A stretch of 6,099 nucleotides of DNA from Nitrospinota bacterium (lineage in GTDB: Bacteria; JADFOP01; DATKYB01): contig DATKYB010000021.1 in the NCBI GenBank assembly GCA_035528715.1, forward strand, positions 1 through 6,099, in the 5' to 3' direction. The notes under the pieces are model-generated. The model had not been told where the DNA came from. It did no database searches and was given only the letters and a program-made list of their open reading frames with translations. Of the stretch, positions 1 to 5,227 are shown in pieces. Made by a program: the position numbers and the translations under genes. How positions within the stretch are numbered: position 1 is the first letter of the stretch; every line of letters starts with the position of its first letter.

Positions 1-2
1 GA

Positions 3-341
3 TTTCCTAAAATTATCTTTTTCTCTGCAGCCCTTTCTATCCCATTAAATCTGCTCGGTGCAATAACATATCTTCACCCCTATAAGACTCTCATGGAGAT
101 TCCGAAAAAACCTATTCAGTCTTTGATTGGTGTCATTTTTGGAAGCTGCCTCTGGGGAATATTTTCAGGATGTATCATTTACTTTATTGTTCACAAATAT
201 GGGGCTTGGTTATCAAAAGTGGTTTCAGAAGATATATTAATGCAATATATTGCAGTGTATTTTGGTCTACTCAGTTTTTTTGGTATATATTTTTATATTT
301 CATCAACTTGTTTTTTTAAGAAAATTGGTTCTGACAAATAG
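3..341 (+). CDS. C-terminal part of a small integral membrane protein (5' end outside window)
   Basis: The reading frame is open from the left edge to the TAG at 339-341, so the ATG at 93 is probably internal and the true start lies outside the window. About 112 residues are visible. There are three hydrophobic stretches: one just inside the left edge (IIFFSAALSIPLNLLGAITY), one around GVIFGSCLWGIFSGCIIYFIV (coded from about 129), and one around YIAVYFGLLSFFGIYFYISS (about 246-305). Short charged loops separate them (KTLMEIPKKP and HKYGAWLSKVVSED), and the protein ends in a basic tail, KKIGSDK. This is the profile of a polytopic inner-membrane protein. I recognise no family motif and cannot assign a function. 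No clear terminator follows; the downstream DNA is a pyrimidine-rich tract and then repeats. If the gene really starts at 93, it would encode 82 residues with two membrane segments, but no ribosome binding site is visible before that ATG. Confidence 0.65.
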   Translation, partial: FPKIIFFSAALSIPLNLLGAITYLHPYKTLMEIPKKPIQSLIGVIFGSCLWGIFSGCIIYFIVHKYGAWLSKVVSEDILMQYIAVYFGLLSFFGIYFYISSTCFFKKIGSDK

Positions 342-407
342 TACCACTAACTTGTCACTCCACCCTCTCCCATTCCTCCCTTTTTATTCCCTCAGATTTC
401 CCCCTTC

Positions 408-521
408 TGCTTTTTAGGTATTTGACAAGCGAGTGAGGATGATAGAAACAGCTGTCTGAAGCCGAAGGCTGAGTTTGCTGCTTCTCCGAATGAGCGCAGT
501 CAAATGCCGTTTAAAAAAGCA
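408..521. repeat. Nested palindromic (cruciform/hairpin) intergenic element
   Basis: About 114 bases fold back on themselves in several layers. The outer arms are TGCTTTTT (408-415) with AAAAAGCA (514-521). Next come GGTATTTGAC (417-426) with GTCAAATGCC (499-508), with one G-T pair, and GCG (429-431) with CGC (495-497). Inside, AGAAACAGC (444-452) pairs with GCTGCTTCT (477-485) with one mismatch, and AGCC-GAA-GGCT (460-470) forms the tip. No credible ORF covers it. The architecture suits a REP/MITE-like palindromic element or a structured RNA; the sequence alone does not decide between these. Its right arm runs into the first of two direct repeats. Confidence 0.7.
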
Positions 522-578
522 GGGGGGCACCCTTCTTTTCTTACCTTTCTTGGGTGAGCAAGAAAGGTAAGAAAAGAA
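492..578. repeat. Intergenic repeat copy A, ending in a perfect 20-bp-arm hairpin
   Basis: First of two diverged direct copies; shared blocks in order are GAGCG, CAGTCAAA, CCG, AAAA, GGGGG, CTTCTTT, CCTTT, TTGG, AGCAA and AAAGG. The copy ends in a hairpin with perfectly complementary 20-base arms at 533-552 and 559-578 around a six-base loop, GGTGAG (553-558). No T-run follows the hairpin, so it is not a standard intrinsic terminator, although a stem this long would slow or protect a transcript. A similar 'pyrimidine arm, TTGG..AGCAA, purine arm' hairpin is, from memory, common between genes in several Gram-negative groups; I could not check this. Confidence 0.8.
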
Positions 579-594
579 TGGTTAATCCTTTGCC

Positions 595-680
595 GAGCGA
601 TTGCAGTCAAAGACCGCCTGGAAAAATCGGGGGATGCTCTTCTTTCGTCCCTTTTTTGGACAAGCAAAAAAGGGATAAAT
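595..680. repeat. Intergenic repeat copy B, ending in an 11-bp-arm hairpin
   Basis: Second copy of the unit, offset about 103 bases from copy A and roughly two-thirds identical over the aligned part by eye. Its terminal hairpin has arms TCCCTTTTTTG (648-658) and CAAAAAAGGGA (665-675) with a six-base loop, GACAAG, extendable by a G-T pair. Both arms have changed together relative to copy A (for example CTTACCTTTCTTG became CGTCCCTTTTTTG, with matching changes in the opposite arm). This suggests that pairing, rather than sequence, has been kept. Confidence 0.75.
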
Positions 681-747
681 AAACTATAGTATTCTTGTCT
701 ACCCCCAAATAACCCCTTTTTCCCTCAATAATCTTTAGAAAATCAGT

Positions 748-879
748 ATGGACGATAACCTACTCAGAACTGAAGGGATGGATAAGGGGGAGAGAACAGA
801 ATTTGCAATTCTTCTTGATAATGGAGAAATTTTATATATATTTATAAATAGAAGGATAAAGAGATGGGATGCTGTTTAA
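748..879 (+). CDS. Doubtful 43-aa ORF upstream of the zinc-ribbon gene
   Basis: ATG at 748, TAA at 877-879; the product would be 43 residues, mixed polar with a short hydrophobic segment near FAILLDNGEILYIFIN and a basic end, RRIKRWDAV. An internal ATG at 778 would give 33 residues. Neither start has a properly spaced ribosome binding site, since GAAGGG abuts the ATG at 778 directly. The ORF is in the same frame as the next gene, separated by only the stop codon and a few codons, so it could be the front part of a once longer protein. Against it, a sigma-70-like promoter candidate lies inside it (815-842). I recognise no family. Confidence 0.22.
   Translation: MDDNLLRTEGMDKGERTEFAILLDNGEILYIFINRRIKRWDAV
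815..842 (+). promoter_or_regulatory. Candidate sigma-70-type promoter for the zinc-ribbon gene
   Basis: TTGATA (815-820), a 16-base spacer, then TATATT (837-842); each hexamer matches the consensus at five of six positions. Transcription would begin near 849. The leader then carries GAAGGATAAAGAG followed by ATG at 864, opening a 14-codon ORF that ends at 908, before the ATG at 922. The region is AT-rich, so chance matches are easy. Confidence 0.4.
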
Positions 880-921
880 AAATCCTTAGTGAGCTTAATC
901 AAATATAATCAGAGAGTTAAG

Positions 922-1140
922 ATGAAGTTCGAAAGAGAAATAAGGTGCAGACATTGTAATAAGAAACAGAAAAGGCTTTTTGATGATACTTTAAAAGAGG
1001 AGGACCTTATCTGGCACAGGTGTGAGGGCTGCAAGAAGTTTGGGCTCTACATCCAGAAATCAAGCAAGATGTCCTTTTGGGAGTTTTTGATAGAATTTTA
1101 TAAACATTTTCCACACAGAGACTTCCCAGGTGGAATCTAA
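922..1140 (+). CDS. Small zinc-ribbon protein, 72 aa, function unknown
   Basis: The product has two CxxC knuckles, CRHC and CEGC, 21 residues apart (residues 9-12 and 34-37 counting from this start), the standard four-cysteine pattern of a zinc ribbon. The rest is rich in lysine, arginine and aromatic residues, ending in FWEFLIEFYKHFPHRDFPGGI. Proteins like this often bind nucleic acid or serve as a small structural zinc module; no specific family is recognised and no partner is visible. I prefer the ATG at 922, with a weak AGAGAG five bases upstream. The GTG at 889 would add 11 residues (MSLIKYNQRVK) but has no ribosome binding site before it. The gene is convergent with the MBL-fold gene, and the 72 bases between their stop codons hold a hairpin. 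Confidence 0.65.
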   Translation: MKFEREIRCRHCNKKQKRLFDDTLKEEDLIWHRCEGCKKFGLYIQKSSKMSFWEFLIEFYKHFPHRDFPGGI

Positions 1141-1182
1141 TCTTTTCAAAACCATTTTTTAAAAAGAAAAATCCTCCATTCA

Positions 1183-1212
1183 TCCCTTTGCTTTCTAAAG
1201 ACAAAAAAGGGA
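1183..1212. repeat. Hairpin between convergent stop codons, possibly a relic of the intergenic repeat
   Basis: TCCCTTT (1183-1189) pairs with AAAGGGA (1206-1212), with a small inner stem CTT/AAG (1191-1193 with 1198-1200). It ends one base before the stop codon of the minus-strand MBL-fold gene and could act as a shared end for both convergent transcripts, though no U-run follows on either strand. The outer arms resemble the hairpin of copy B at 648-675. The inner stretch CTTTCTAAAGACAA (1191-1204) recurs in inverted orientation at 3543-3556. Confidence 0.5.
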
Positions 1213-1815
1213 CTATAAGATTACTGTCTCCCCCTCAAAGAGCTCCTTGAATTTCTCAGCATCTGATTTTGAGCCCACAATATCTCCCCAGTGATAGGGG
1301 ACAGCTATCTTGGGCTTAAAGGCATTGGCAGCATCTGCTGCTTCCTTGCAGGTCATGGTGTATGTCCCGCCAACAGGGAGGAGAGCGATATCGATATTTG
1401 TTAACATCTTCATCTCAGGCGTAGCGTCTGTATCCCCTGCATAGTAAATCCTCTTTCCATTGACAGTGATGATAAACCCAAGCCAGTTATTATTGCGGGG
1501 ATGGAAGTCTTTACCAATATTATAAGAGGGAACTCCCTCTATCAGGATATCATCAATGTTTATCTTAGCACCTGGTGCTAGGGTCCTGACATCTCCAGAT
1601 AATTGAGAGGCACTGTCAGAGGTGGTAACAACAATTCCCCCCTCCCCCCTTACCTTTTCCACATCCTCAATGGAGAGGTGGTCAAAGTGGGAGTGGCTGA
1701 CCAGGATTATATCCGCAGAGTCTTTTTCCTTGACCTTCCATGGGTCAATGTAGATGACCTTTTTGTTGACAATCTTGAAGGTGGCGTGTCCGAGCCATAT
1801 AATATTTTCTATCAC
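1213..1815 (-). CDS. MBL-fold metal-dependent hydrolase (UPF0173/UlaG-like)
   Basis: A 200-residue, single-domain metallo-beta-lactamase-fold protein of the Lactamase_B_2 type. The metal-binding signature HSHFDH is at residues 41-46 (H41, H43, D45, H46). LGHATF near the N-terminus (H10), the FHPRNNN loop with H105, YAGDTD (D128), LLPVGGTYTM (145-154) and PYHWGD with H175 complete the set expected of this family. These features point to a cytoplasmic two-metal hydrolase, but members of this group act on varied or unknown substrates, so none is assigned. The start is a GTG at 1813-1815 (minus strand), preceded by an excellent ribosome binding site, AGGAGGG, about seven bases upstream. It lies 68 bases after the dnaJ-like gene on the same strand and has its own promoter candidate in that gap. 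Length and motifs are complete, with no sign of decay. Confidence 0.92.
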   Translation of the reverse strand: MIENIIWLGHATFKIVNKKVIYIDPWKVKEKDSADIILVSHSHFDHLSIEDVEKVRGEGGIVVTTSDSASQLSGDVRTLAPGAKINIDDILIEGVPSYNIGKDFHPRNNNWLGFIITVNGKRIYYAGDTDATPEMKMLTNIDIALLPVGGTYTMTCKEAADAANAFKPKIAVPYHWGDIVGSKSDAEKFKELFEGETVIL

Positions 1816-1852
1816 TTTTTATCCCTCCTGAATAATGATTAATAATATTTTT

Positions 1853-1880
1853 ATTTTATATTCTGATAAAGCTTTGTCAA
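1853..1880 (-). promoter_or_regulatory. Sigma-70-type promoter for the MBL-fold hydrolase gene
   Basis: On the minus strand, TTGACA (1880-1875, a perfect -35), a 16-base spacer and TAAAAT (1858-1853, five of six). Initiation near 1846 would leave a leader of about 30 bases containing the strong AGGAGGG site. It starts only a few bases beyond the stop codon of the upstream dnaJ-like gene, so the hydrolase can be expressed independently of it. Confidence 0.6.
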
Positions 1881-1883
1881 ACC

Positions 1884-2723
1884 CTATTTTTCTATTTTGA
1901 TATGAAGATAGAGGTCGCCATCCATTGCTCCCTCTCTTCCTTTCAAGCCCCTACCTTTGAGCCGAAGCTTTGTTCCCTCTTTCGTGCCTTGTGGTATCTT
2001 CACAGAAAGCTTCTCCCTCTTTCCTTTTTTTGTGTATGAGATGACCTTTTCGCAGCCCGCTTCTGCTTCATTTTCTGTCAGGGAGAGGGTATAGCTGATA
2101 TTTAGCTCTTTCTTTGCGATATCTTTTGAGGAGAGGGTCTTTGTTCTGATGAGCTTATTTGATAGGGATTGAAATAGAGTGTTAAGGAGGCTTTTTCTCG
2201 CCCCTTGCTTGATTTTTGCCTCTTCGAAAATCTCTTCAAAAGATTTTTTCGTCTCTCCATATTGAAATGTTTTTCCAAACGGGCTGAAGGTGCCGAAAAA
2301 TATCCCCCCAAAGAAAAAGCCTTTTGGTCCGAAGAATGTTCTTTTGAAAAATTTATCATCGAACCGAAAACCAGATTTCATGAACTCTCTTCCTAATTCC
2401 CTGAAAATCTCGCTGGCAAAGGGATTAGTAAAGATATCCCTAAAGATATCCTGTTGGGAGTATCTGAATCCTCTCTGACCGTGTTGATCCCTGAATCCGT
2501 ATTTTTTAAACTGGTCATACTCCCTTCTCTTTGTCCTATCGATAAGAACACCGTAGGCCTCTGTAATCTCTTTGAACCTTGCCTCGGCACCCTTATCCCC
2601 TGGATTTCTATCAGGATGGTATTCCATGGCAAGCCTTCTGTAGGCCTTTTTTATCTCCACTTCTGAAGCATTTTCATTAATTCCGAGAATCTTATAGTAG
2701 TCTTTATTGCCTCTAATGACCAT
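1884..2723 (-). CDS. DnaJ-domain co-chaperone with a single C-terminal substrate-binding-like domain
   Basis: A 279-residue Hsp40-family protein. The J-domain occupies about residues 7-75, with the HPD motif that stimulates Hsp70 ATPase at 36-38 (YHPDRN) and the helix IV segment [12 protein letters not shown] long phenylalanine- and glycine-rich linker follows (about 76-156, with runs such as [15 protein letters not shown]). There is no CxxCxGxG zinc-finger module. A beta-rich C-terminal segment (about 205-279) reads like one DnaJ C-terminal domain: [44 protein letters not shown]. It ends there, so the second C-terminal domain and dimerisation segment of full DnaJ/CbpA are absent. This is therefore a specialised DnaJ-like protein rather than the housekeeping DnaJ, acting in the cytosol with DnaK. 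The ATG at 2721-2723 fits the J-domain start well but lacks an obvious ribosome binding site. No dnaK or grpE is in the window. Confidence 0.9.
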   Translation of the reverse strand: MVIRGNKDYYKILGINENASEVEIKKAYRRLAMEYHPDRNPGDKGAEARFKEITEAYGVLIDRTKRREYDQFKKYGFRDQHGQRGFRYSQQDIFRDIFTNPFASEIFRELGREFMKSGFRFDDKFFKRTFFGPKGFFFGGIFFGTFSPFGKTFQYGETKKSFEEIFEEAKIKQGARKSLLNTLFQSLSNKLIRTKTLSSKDIAKKELNISYTLSLTENEAEAGCEKVISYTKKGKREKLSVKIPQGTKEGTKLRLKGRGLKGREGAMDGDLYLHIKIEK

Positions 2724-2770
2724 TTCGCTATTTTAAAATTTTTAAAAAATATTCAGTAAAAAGTGCTAAT

Positions 2771-2799
2771 TTTACTTTTGTTTTAGAAAATTATATAAT
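2771..2799 (+). promoter_or_regulatory. Sigma-70-type promoter for the LytR_C lipoprotein gene
   Basis: TTTACT (2771-2776, four of six), a 17-base spacer and a perfect TATAAT (2794-2799). Initiation near 2806 gives a leader of about 70 bases. That leader contains an inverted repeat, ATCTATT (2835-2841) with AATAGAT (2847-2853), which could be an operator or a small RNA hairpin, and a strong AGGGAGAGG ribosome binding site before the ATG at 2877. Confidence 0.5.
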
Positions 2800-2828
2800 A
2801 ATATATACTGATTTTAGAATTATTTCAA
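2800..2828 (-). promoter_or_regulatory. Candidate sigma-70-type promoter for the dnaJ-like gene
   Basis: On the minus strand, TTGAAA (2828-2823), a 17-base spacer and TATATT (2805-2800). It starts one base beyond the divergent promoter at 2771-2799, so the two are back to back and their initiating polymerases would compete. The stretch is very AT-rich, which lowers certainty. Confidence 0.4.
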
Positions 2829-2876
2829 TTTTGAATCTATTCATCAAATAGATAATCATCATTAAGGGAGAGGCTC

Positions 2877-3527
2877 ATGATAGAGAAATATGGAAGAACC
2901 TCAATTTTTGTTATCATTTTTATCTTTTTAATCGGTTGTGCCCCATCTCAAGAAATAAGAAGGGGAGTAGAAGTAGAGCCGGAAAAATCAGCCGAAGAAA
3001 CCAAGAGAGAAGCGTTTGACAAGGTAAAGGCAAGAATGGATCGTTTGATGGCCAGGCAAGAAGAACTTTTTGAAAAGGGGACAAAGCTCAGCAAAAAGAT
3101 TGATACTGAACTTGAGCGGACTAAAGAGATTTCTGGATACCTTGGAGAGAAAGAGGAGATGTTAACAAAAGAATTAGTTGAATTAAAAGAAAAAGAAAAA
3201 GTAAAAGAAAAAGTAGAAGTAAAAGTAGAGGAGAGGGCAGTTCAGATAAGAATTGGTATTTTAAACGGCTGTGGCAAAAAGGGAATGGCAGCGAGGCTGC
3301 AGGCTTTTTTGACGGATAAGGGTTTTAATGTCCAATCAACAGGAAATGCAGACAATTTTAATTACCGAAAGAGCATTGTCTATTACAAAGAGAAATACAG
3401 GGAAGAGGCAATCGATATTGCTCATAAGATTCCAGGATGGCAGGATATCTATCAAATGAAGAAAGAAGAACCTGATATCGATATCTCAATCGTCATAGGA
3501 AAAGATTTGATAAAAAAGATAAAATAA
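2877..3527 (+). CDS. Lipoprotein with coiled coil and C-terminal LytR_C domain
   Basis: A 216-residue exported lipoprotein. The short basic N-terminus and hydrophobic core (SIFVIIFIFLIGC) end in the lipobox LIGC with the lipidated cysteine at residue 21; the following residues APS do not include the Asp inner-membrane retention signal, so outer-membrane sorting is possible. Residues about 35-120 are highly charged with heptad-like spacing and should form a coiled coil, ending in a Lys/Glu/Val low-complexity run (104-119). Residues about 123-211 match the LytR_C fold: IRIGILNGCGKKGMAARLQ, GFNVQSTGNADNFNY, IVYYKEKY and DIDISIVIGKDL. In LytR-CpsA-Psr proteins this domain follows a catalytic LCP domain; here the LCP domain is absent, as in many stand-alone LytR_C proteins. 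A role at the cell envelope is inferred; no enzymatic function is claimed. The ATG at 2877 has AGGGAGAGG just upstream. The gene is divergent from the dnaJ-like gene and convergent with the repeat-protein gene. Confidence 0.85.
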   Translation: MIEKYGRTSIFVIIFIFLIGCAPSQEIRRGVEVEPEKSAEETKREAFDKVKARMDRLMARQEELFEKGTKLSKKIDTELERTKEISGYLGEKEEMLTKELVELKEKEKVKEKVEVKVEERAVQIRIGILNGCGKKGMAARLQAFLTDKGFNVQSTGNADNFNYRKSIVYYKEKYREEAIDIAHKIPGWQDIYQMKKEEPDIDISIVIGKDLIKKIK

Positions 3528-3536
3528 AAATCATTG

Positions 3537-3565
3537 CCTCTCTTGTCTTTAGAAAGTAAAAGGGG
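3537..3565. terminator. Imperfect hairpin between convergent genes; weak terminator candidate
   Basis: CCTCTCTTG (3537-3545) pairs imperfectly with TAAAAGGGG (3557-3565), with an inner CTTT/AAAG. It lies ten bases after the lipoprotein stop and about 40 before the stop of the convergent repeat-protein gene. Only a short T-run (AATTT) follows, so efficient termination is doubtful. The segment TTGTCTTTAGAAAG (3543-3556) is an exact inverted copy of 1191-1204. Confidence 0.35.
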
Positions 3566-3605
3566 AATTTAAAAACAAAAGAAATAGAAATAAGTAGTGA
3601 TTCAA

Positions 3606-4961
3606 TCAAGCAAGAGTATCTATCTTGTTATTCTCATCTTCTCTTGAGAGAAATCCAGAGAGAAAGGCATTCATGGCTGTTCTTGTCTGTGCATAGGTCT
3701 TAGATAGGCCTGTTTTTTTTGAACCGATAAATCTCACCACCAGTTCCTCTGAATCTGCAAGGGCTTTGGAGAATTCTTCTGACTGATTGACAAGAAAGGC
3801 AAGCCCTATATTATTTCTAAAAAAGTCCTCATCCAATGGAAAATCAGAAGGGAGCATCTCAACAGCAAGTTTGGACTGCTGGGCTGCAATAAGCTCTGAA
3901 AGATTCATCCCTGATGAATCCATATAAACCTCACCATTTTCAATCCTTCCGATGATACGGGTGAGATCACCTCTATTTCTCAGATAACCTGCCAGAGAAG
4001 GACCGTCATTTGCGAGTTCATCAGCAACAATCACCTCTGCAAACTCCATATTATTTTCCAGAAAGTCTTGGGTGATTCCTGTGCCACTGAGAAGAGATAA
4101 AGCCTGGCTGACAATGGAGGGTTTCAGCTGGTTTTCTAATGTAGCAAAGGTGTTGACAAAATCCGTAGCCTTTGAATTGCTGTTATCTAATTCTCTGGCA
4201 ATATCAGGGTTTTGGATAAGATAAATGGCTGCAATGGGATTTTCTCTTAAGAAGGTCTCGGTTACCTTGGATCTGTGATGAAACATCGAGGCTGCTTTTT
4301 GTGCTGCCCTTTCTCTAATAATATCTTCGCCGTAGAGACCCCCGATACTCATGGCTTTGGCAAGGTCATCATTTTTATTCAGGACATCCGATATATTTCC
4401 TATATCGAGAGCAATAAACTTGGCAATATCCAGATTCTTTTCGAGAAAATCCCGGCTTATGGGTGAGGCAAATTCAAGCCTATCTAAGGCCTTTGATACA
4501 ATCTCTTTTTCAATATCCCTTTTGTTGACACTGGAATTATTCAAAAGGCTATCGAGCAATTCAGGGTCAGAACTTAATTGCTCAACAAGATTATAGTTAT
4601 CCAATAGGAATCTTGCTGTATCATAATTATGTCTAAAATTGATTTTTACATTGGTATCTGTCATTATTGGCTTACTTGACATCGGCTTATTTCTATTGCC
4701 CATGGCGGGCATGTCCAATACCATATTATTTCTGAATCTGCTTTTTTCTGCTACGCTCCTGTTGAGATTCAAAGGGCTTTTTGTCAGGGGAGATTCTTTG
4801 TTGCCAATGGATGATGTGAAGCTATCCTCAATTCTCTTTAAAAAATCGGTTTCCCTATTTGCGGATTGACCCACTCTTCTTGTAAATGAGAGGTGTTTAT
4901 ATAAAAATCTGTTGGTTGCTGGGCGATGATATAAAAAAGAAGGGCTAATCGAATCGGTCAT
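3606..4961 (-). CDS. Uncharacterised protein with five degenerate helical repeats, 451 aa
   Basis: I recognise no known family. The first ~100 residues are polar, rich in Ser, Asn and Arg, and look disordered; there is no signal peptide or membrane segment. From about residue 105 a repeat is visible, anchored by F-x-x-N then Ala four residues later: NFRHNYDTA (108-116), DFLEKNLDIA (171-180), TFLRENPIAA (236-245), DFLENNMEFA (299-308) and DFFRNNIGLA (379-388). The anchor Phe residues are 63, 65, 63 and 80 residues apart; the last interval contains an extra segment (IENGEVYMDSSGMN). Repeats 2-5 are preceded by a helix such as IVSKALDRL or IVSQALSLL and mostly followed by 'DIA..L' or 'DLA' motifs. 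The predicted fold is all-helical, perhaps an alpha-solenoid or a bundle array suited to protein binding. The ATG lies two bases after the stop of the upstream 72-aa gene, with GGGG/GGA as a ribosome binding site, so the two are translationally coupled and share the sigma-54 promoter. Confidence 0.85.
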   Translation of the reverse strand: MTDSISPSFLYHRPATNRFLYKHLSFTRRVGQSANRETDFLKRIEDSFTSSIGNKESPLTKSPLNLNRSVAEKSRFRNNMVLDMPAMGNRNKPMSSKPIMTDTNVKINFRHNYDTARFLLDNYNLVEQLSSDPELLDSLLNNSSVNKRDIEKEIVSKALDRLEFASPISRDFLEKNLDIAKFIALDIGNISDVLNKNDDLAKAMSIGGLYGEDIIRERAAQKAASMFHHRSKVTETFLRENPIAAIYLIQNPDIARELDNSNSKATDFVNTFATLENQLKPSIVSQALSLLSGTGITQDFLENNMEFAEVIVADELANDGPSLAGYLRNRGDLTRIIGRIENGEVYMDSSGMNLSELIAAQQSKLAVEMLPSDFPLDEDFFRNNIGLAFLVNQSEEFSKALADSEELVVRFIGSKKTGLSKTYAQTRTAMNAFLSGFLSREDENNKIDTLA

Positions 4962-4963
4962 CT

Positions 4964-5182
4964 TTATTCCCCACTATTCATAAGGCCATATACCTTTTTG
5001 TTTCCTAGATTCTTTTCAAAGATAAGATTTTCATTGATAAGTTCTTTAAGGGCTATGGCTACTTCTTCATGGTTTCTGTTAATCCAAAAGGATGCGATAC
5101 CGTCAGGTGTATCCTTTGCCTCGGGGAATCTTTTAAGATACTGAAGGATCAGGTTTTTGGTCTCTTGAATTAAGGAACTCAT
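4964..5182 (-). CDS. Small winged-helix-like protein, 72 aa, first gene of sigma-54 operon
   Basis: The pattern LILQYLKRFPEAKDTPDGIASFWI (residues 11-34), then EEVAIALKELINENLIFEKNLGNKKVYGL (39-67), is helix, helix, recognition helix and a beta-hairpin wing ending in 'VYGL'. This is the layout of small winged-helix DNA-binding domains; similar stand-alone proteins of this size are widespread and mostly uncharacterised. No sensor domain is attached. It could be a local regulator or, as with some winged helices, a protein-interaction module. The ATG at 5180-5182 has AGGGAG seven bases upstream. It lies about 35 bases downstream of the expected start of the sigma-54 promoter and two bases ahead of the 451-aa repeat protein, so the two are almost certainly co-transcribed. 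Confidence 0.75.
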   Translation of the reverse strand: MSSLIQETKNLILQYLKRFPEAKDTPDGIASFWINRNHEEVAIALKELINENLIFEKNLGNKKVYGLMNSGE

Positions 5183-5227
5183 AAATAAACTCCCTATGAT
5201 TCGAAATTTTTTACTGCTTTTCTATAA

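Noticed and set aside
533-578. The 20-bp-arm hairpin as an intrinsic terminator of the upstream membrane-protein gene
   Set aside because: It has no following T-run, lies almost 200 bases past the stop codon, and belongs to a repeated unit; it is better described as a repeat element.
408-680. A CRISPR array
   Set aside because: There are only two diverged direct copies, of about 87 bases with no uniform spacers, and no cas gene nearby.
1007-1204. Minus-strand ORF of 65 codons with several cysteines
   Set aside because: It overlaps the zinc-ribbon gene antisense; its cysteines do not form a paired CxxC pattern and it would begin in the hairpin region.
1603-1842. Plus-strand ORF of 79 codons
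   Set aside because: It lies antisense within the intact MBL-fold gene, whose motifs are complete; composition shows no family features.
2102-2666. Several 60-85 codon ORFs on both strands
   Set aside because: All are shadows of the dnaJ-like gene in other frames; the J-domain frame is clearly the coding one.
2761-2769. AAGTGCTAA, close to half of the CIRCE heat-shock operator (GAGTGCTAA), upstream of the dnaJ-like gene
   Set aside because: The opposite half-site at the required nine-base spacing is absent on both strands, so this is probably chance.
4275-4869. Plus-strand ORFs of 63-81 codons, some hydrophobic
   Set aside because: They are antisense to the 451-aa repeat protein, whose internal periodicity identifies the real frame.
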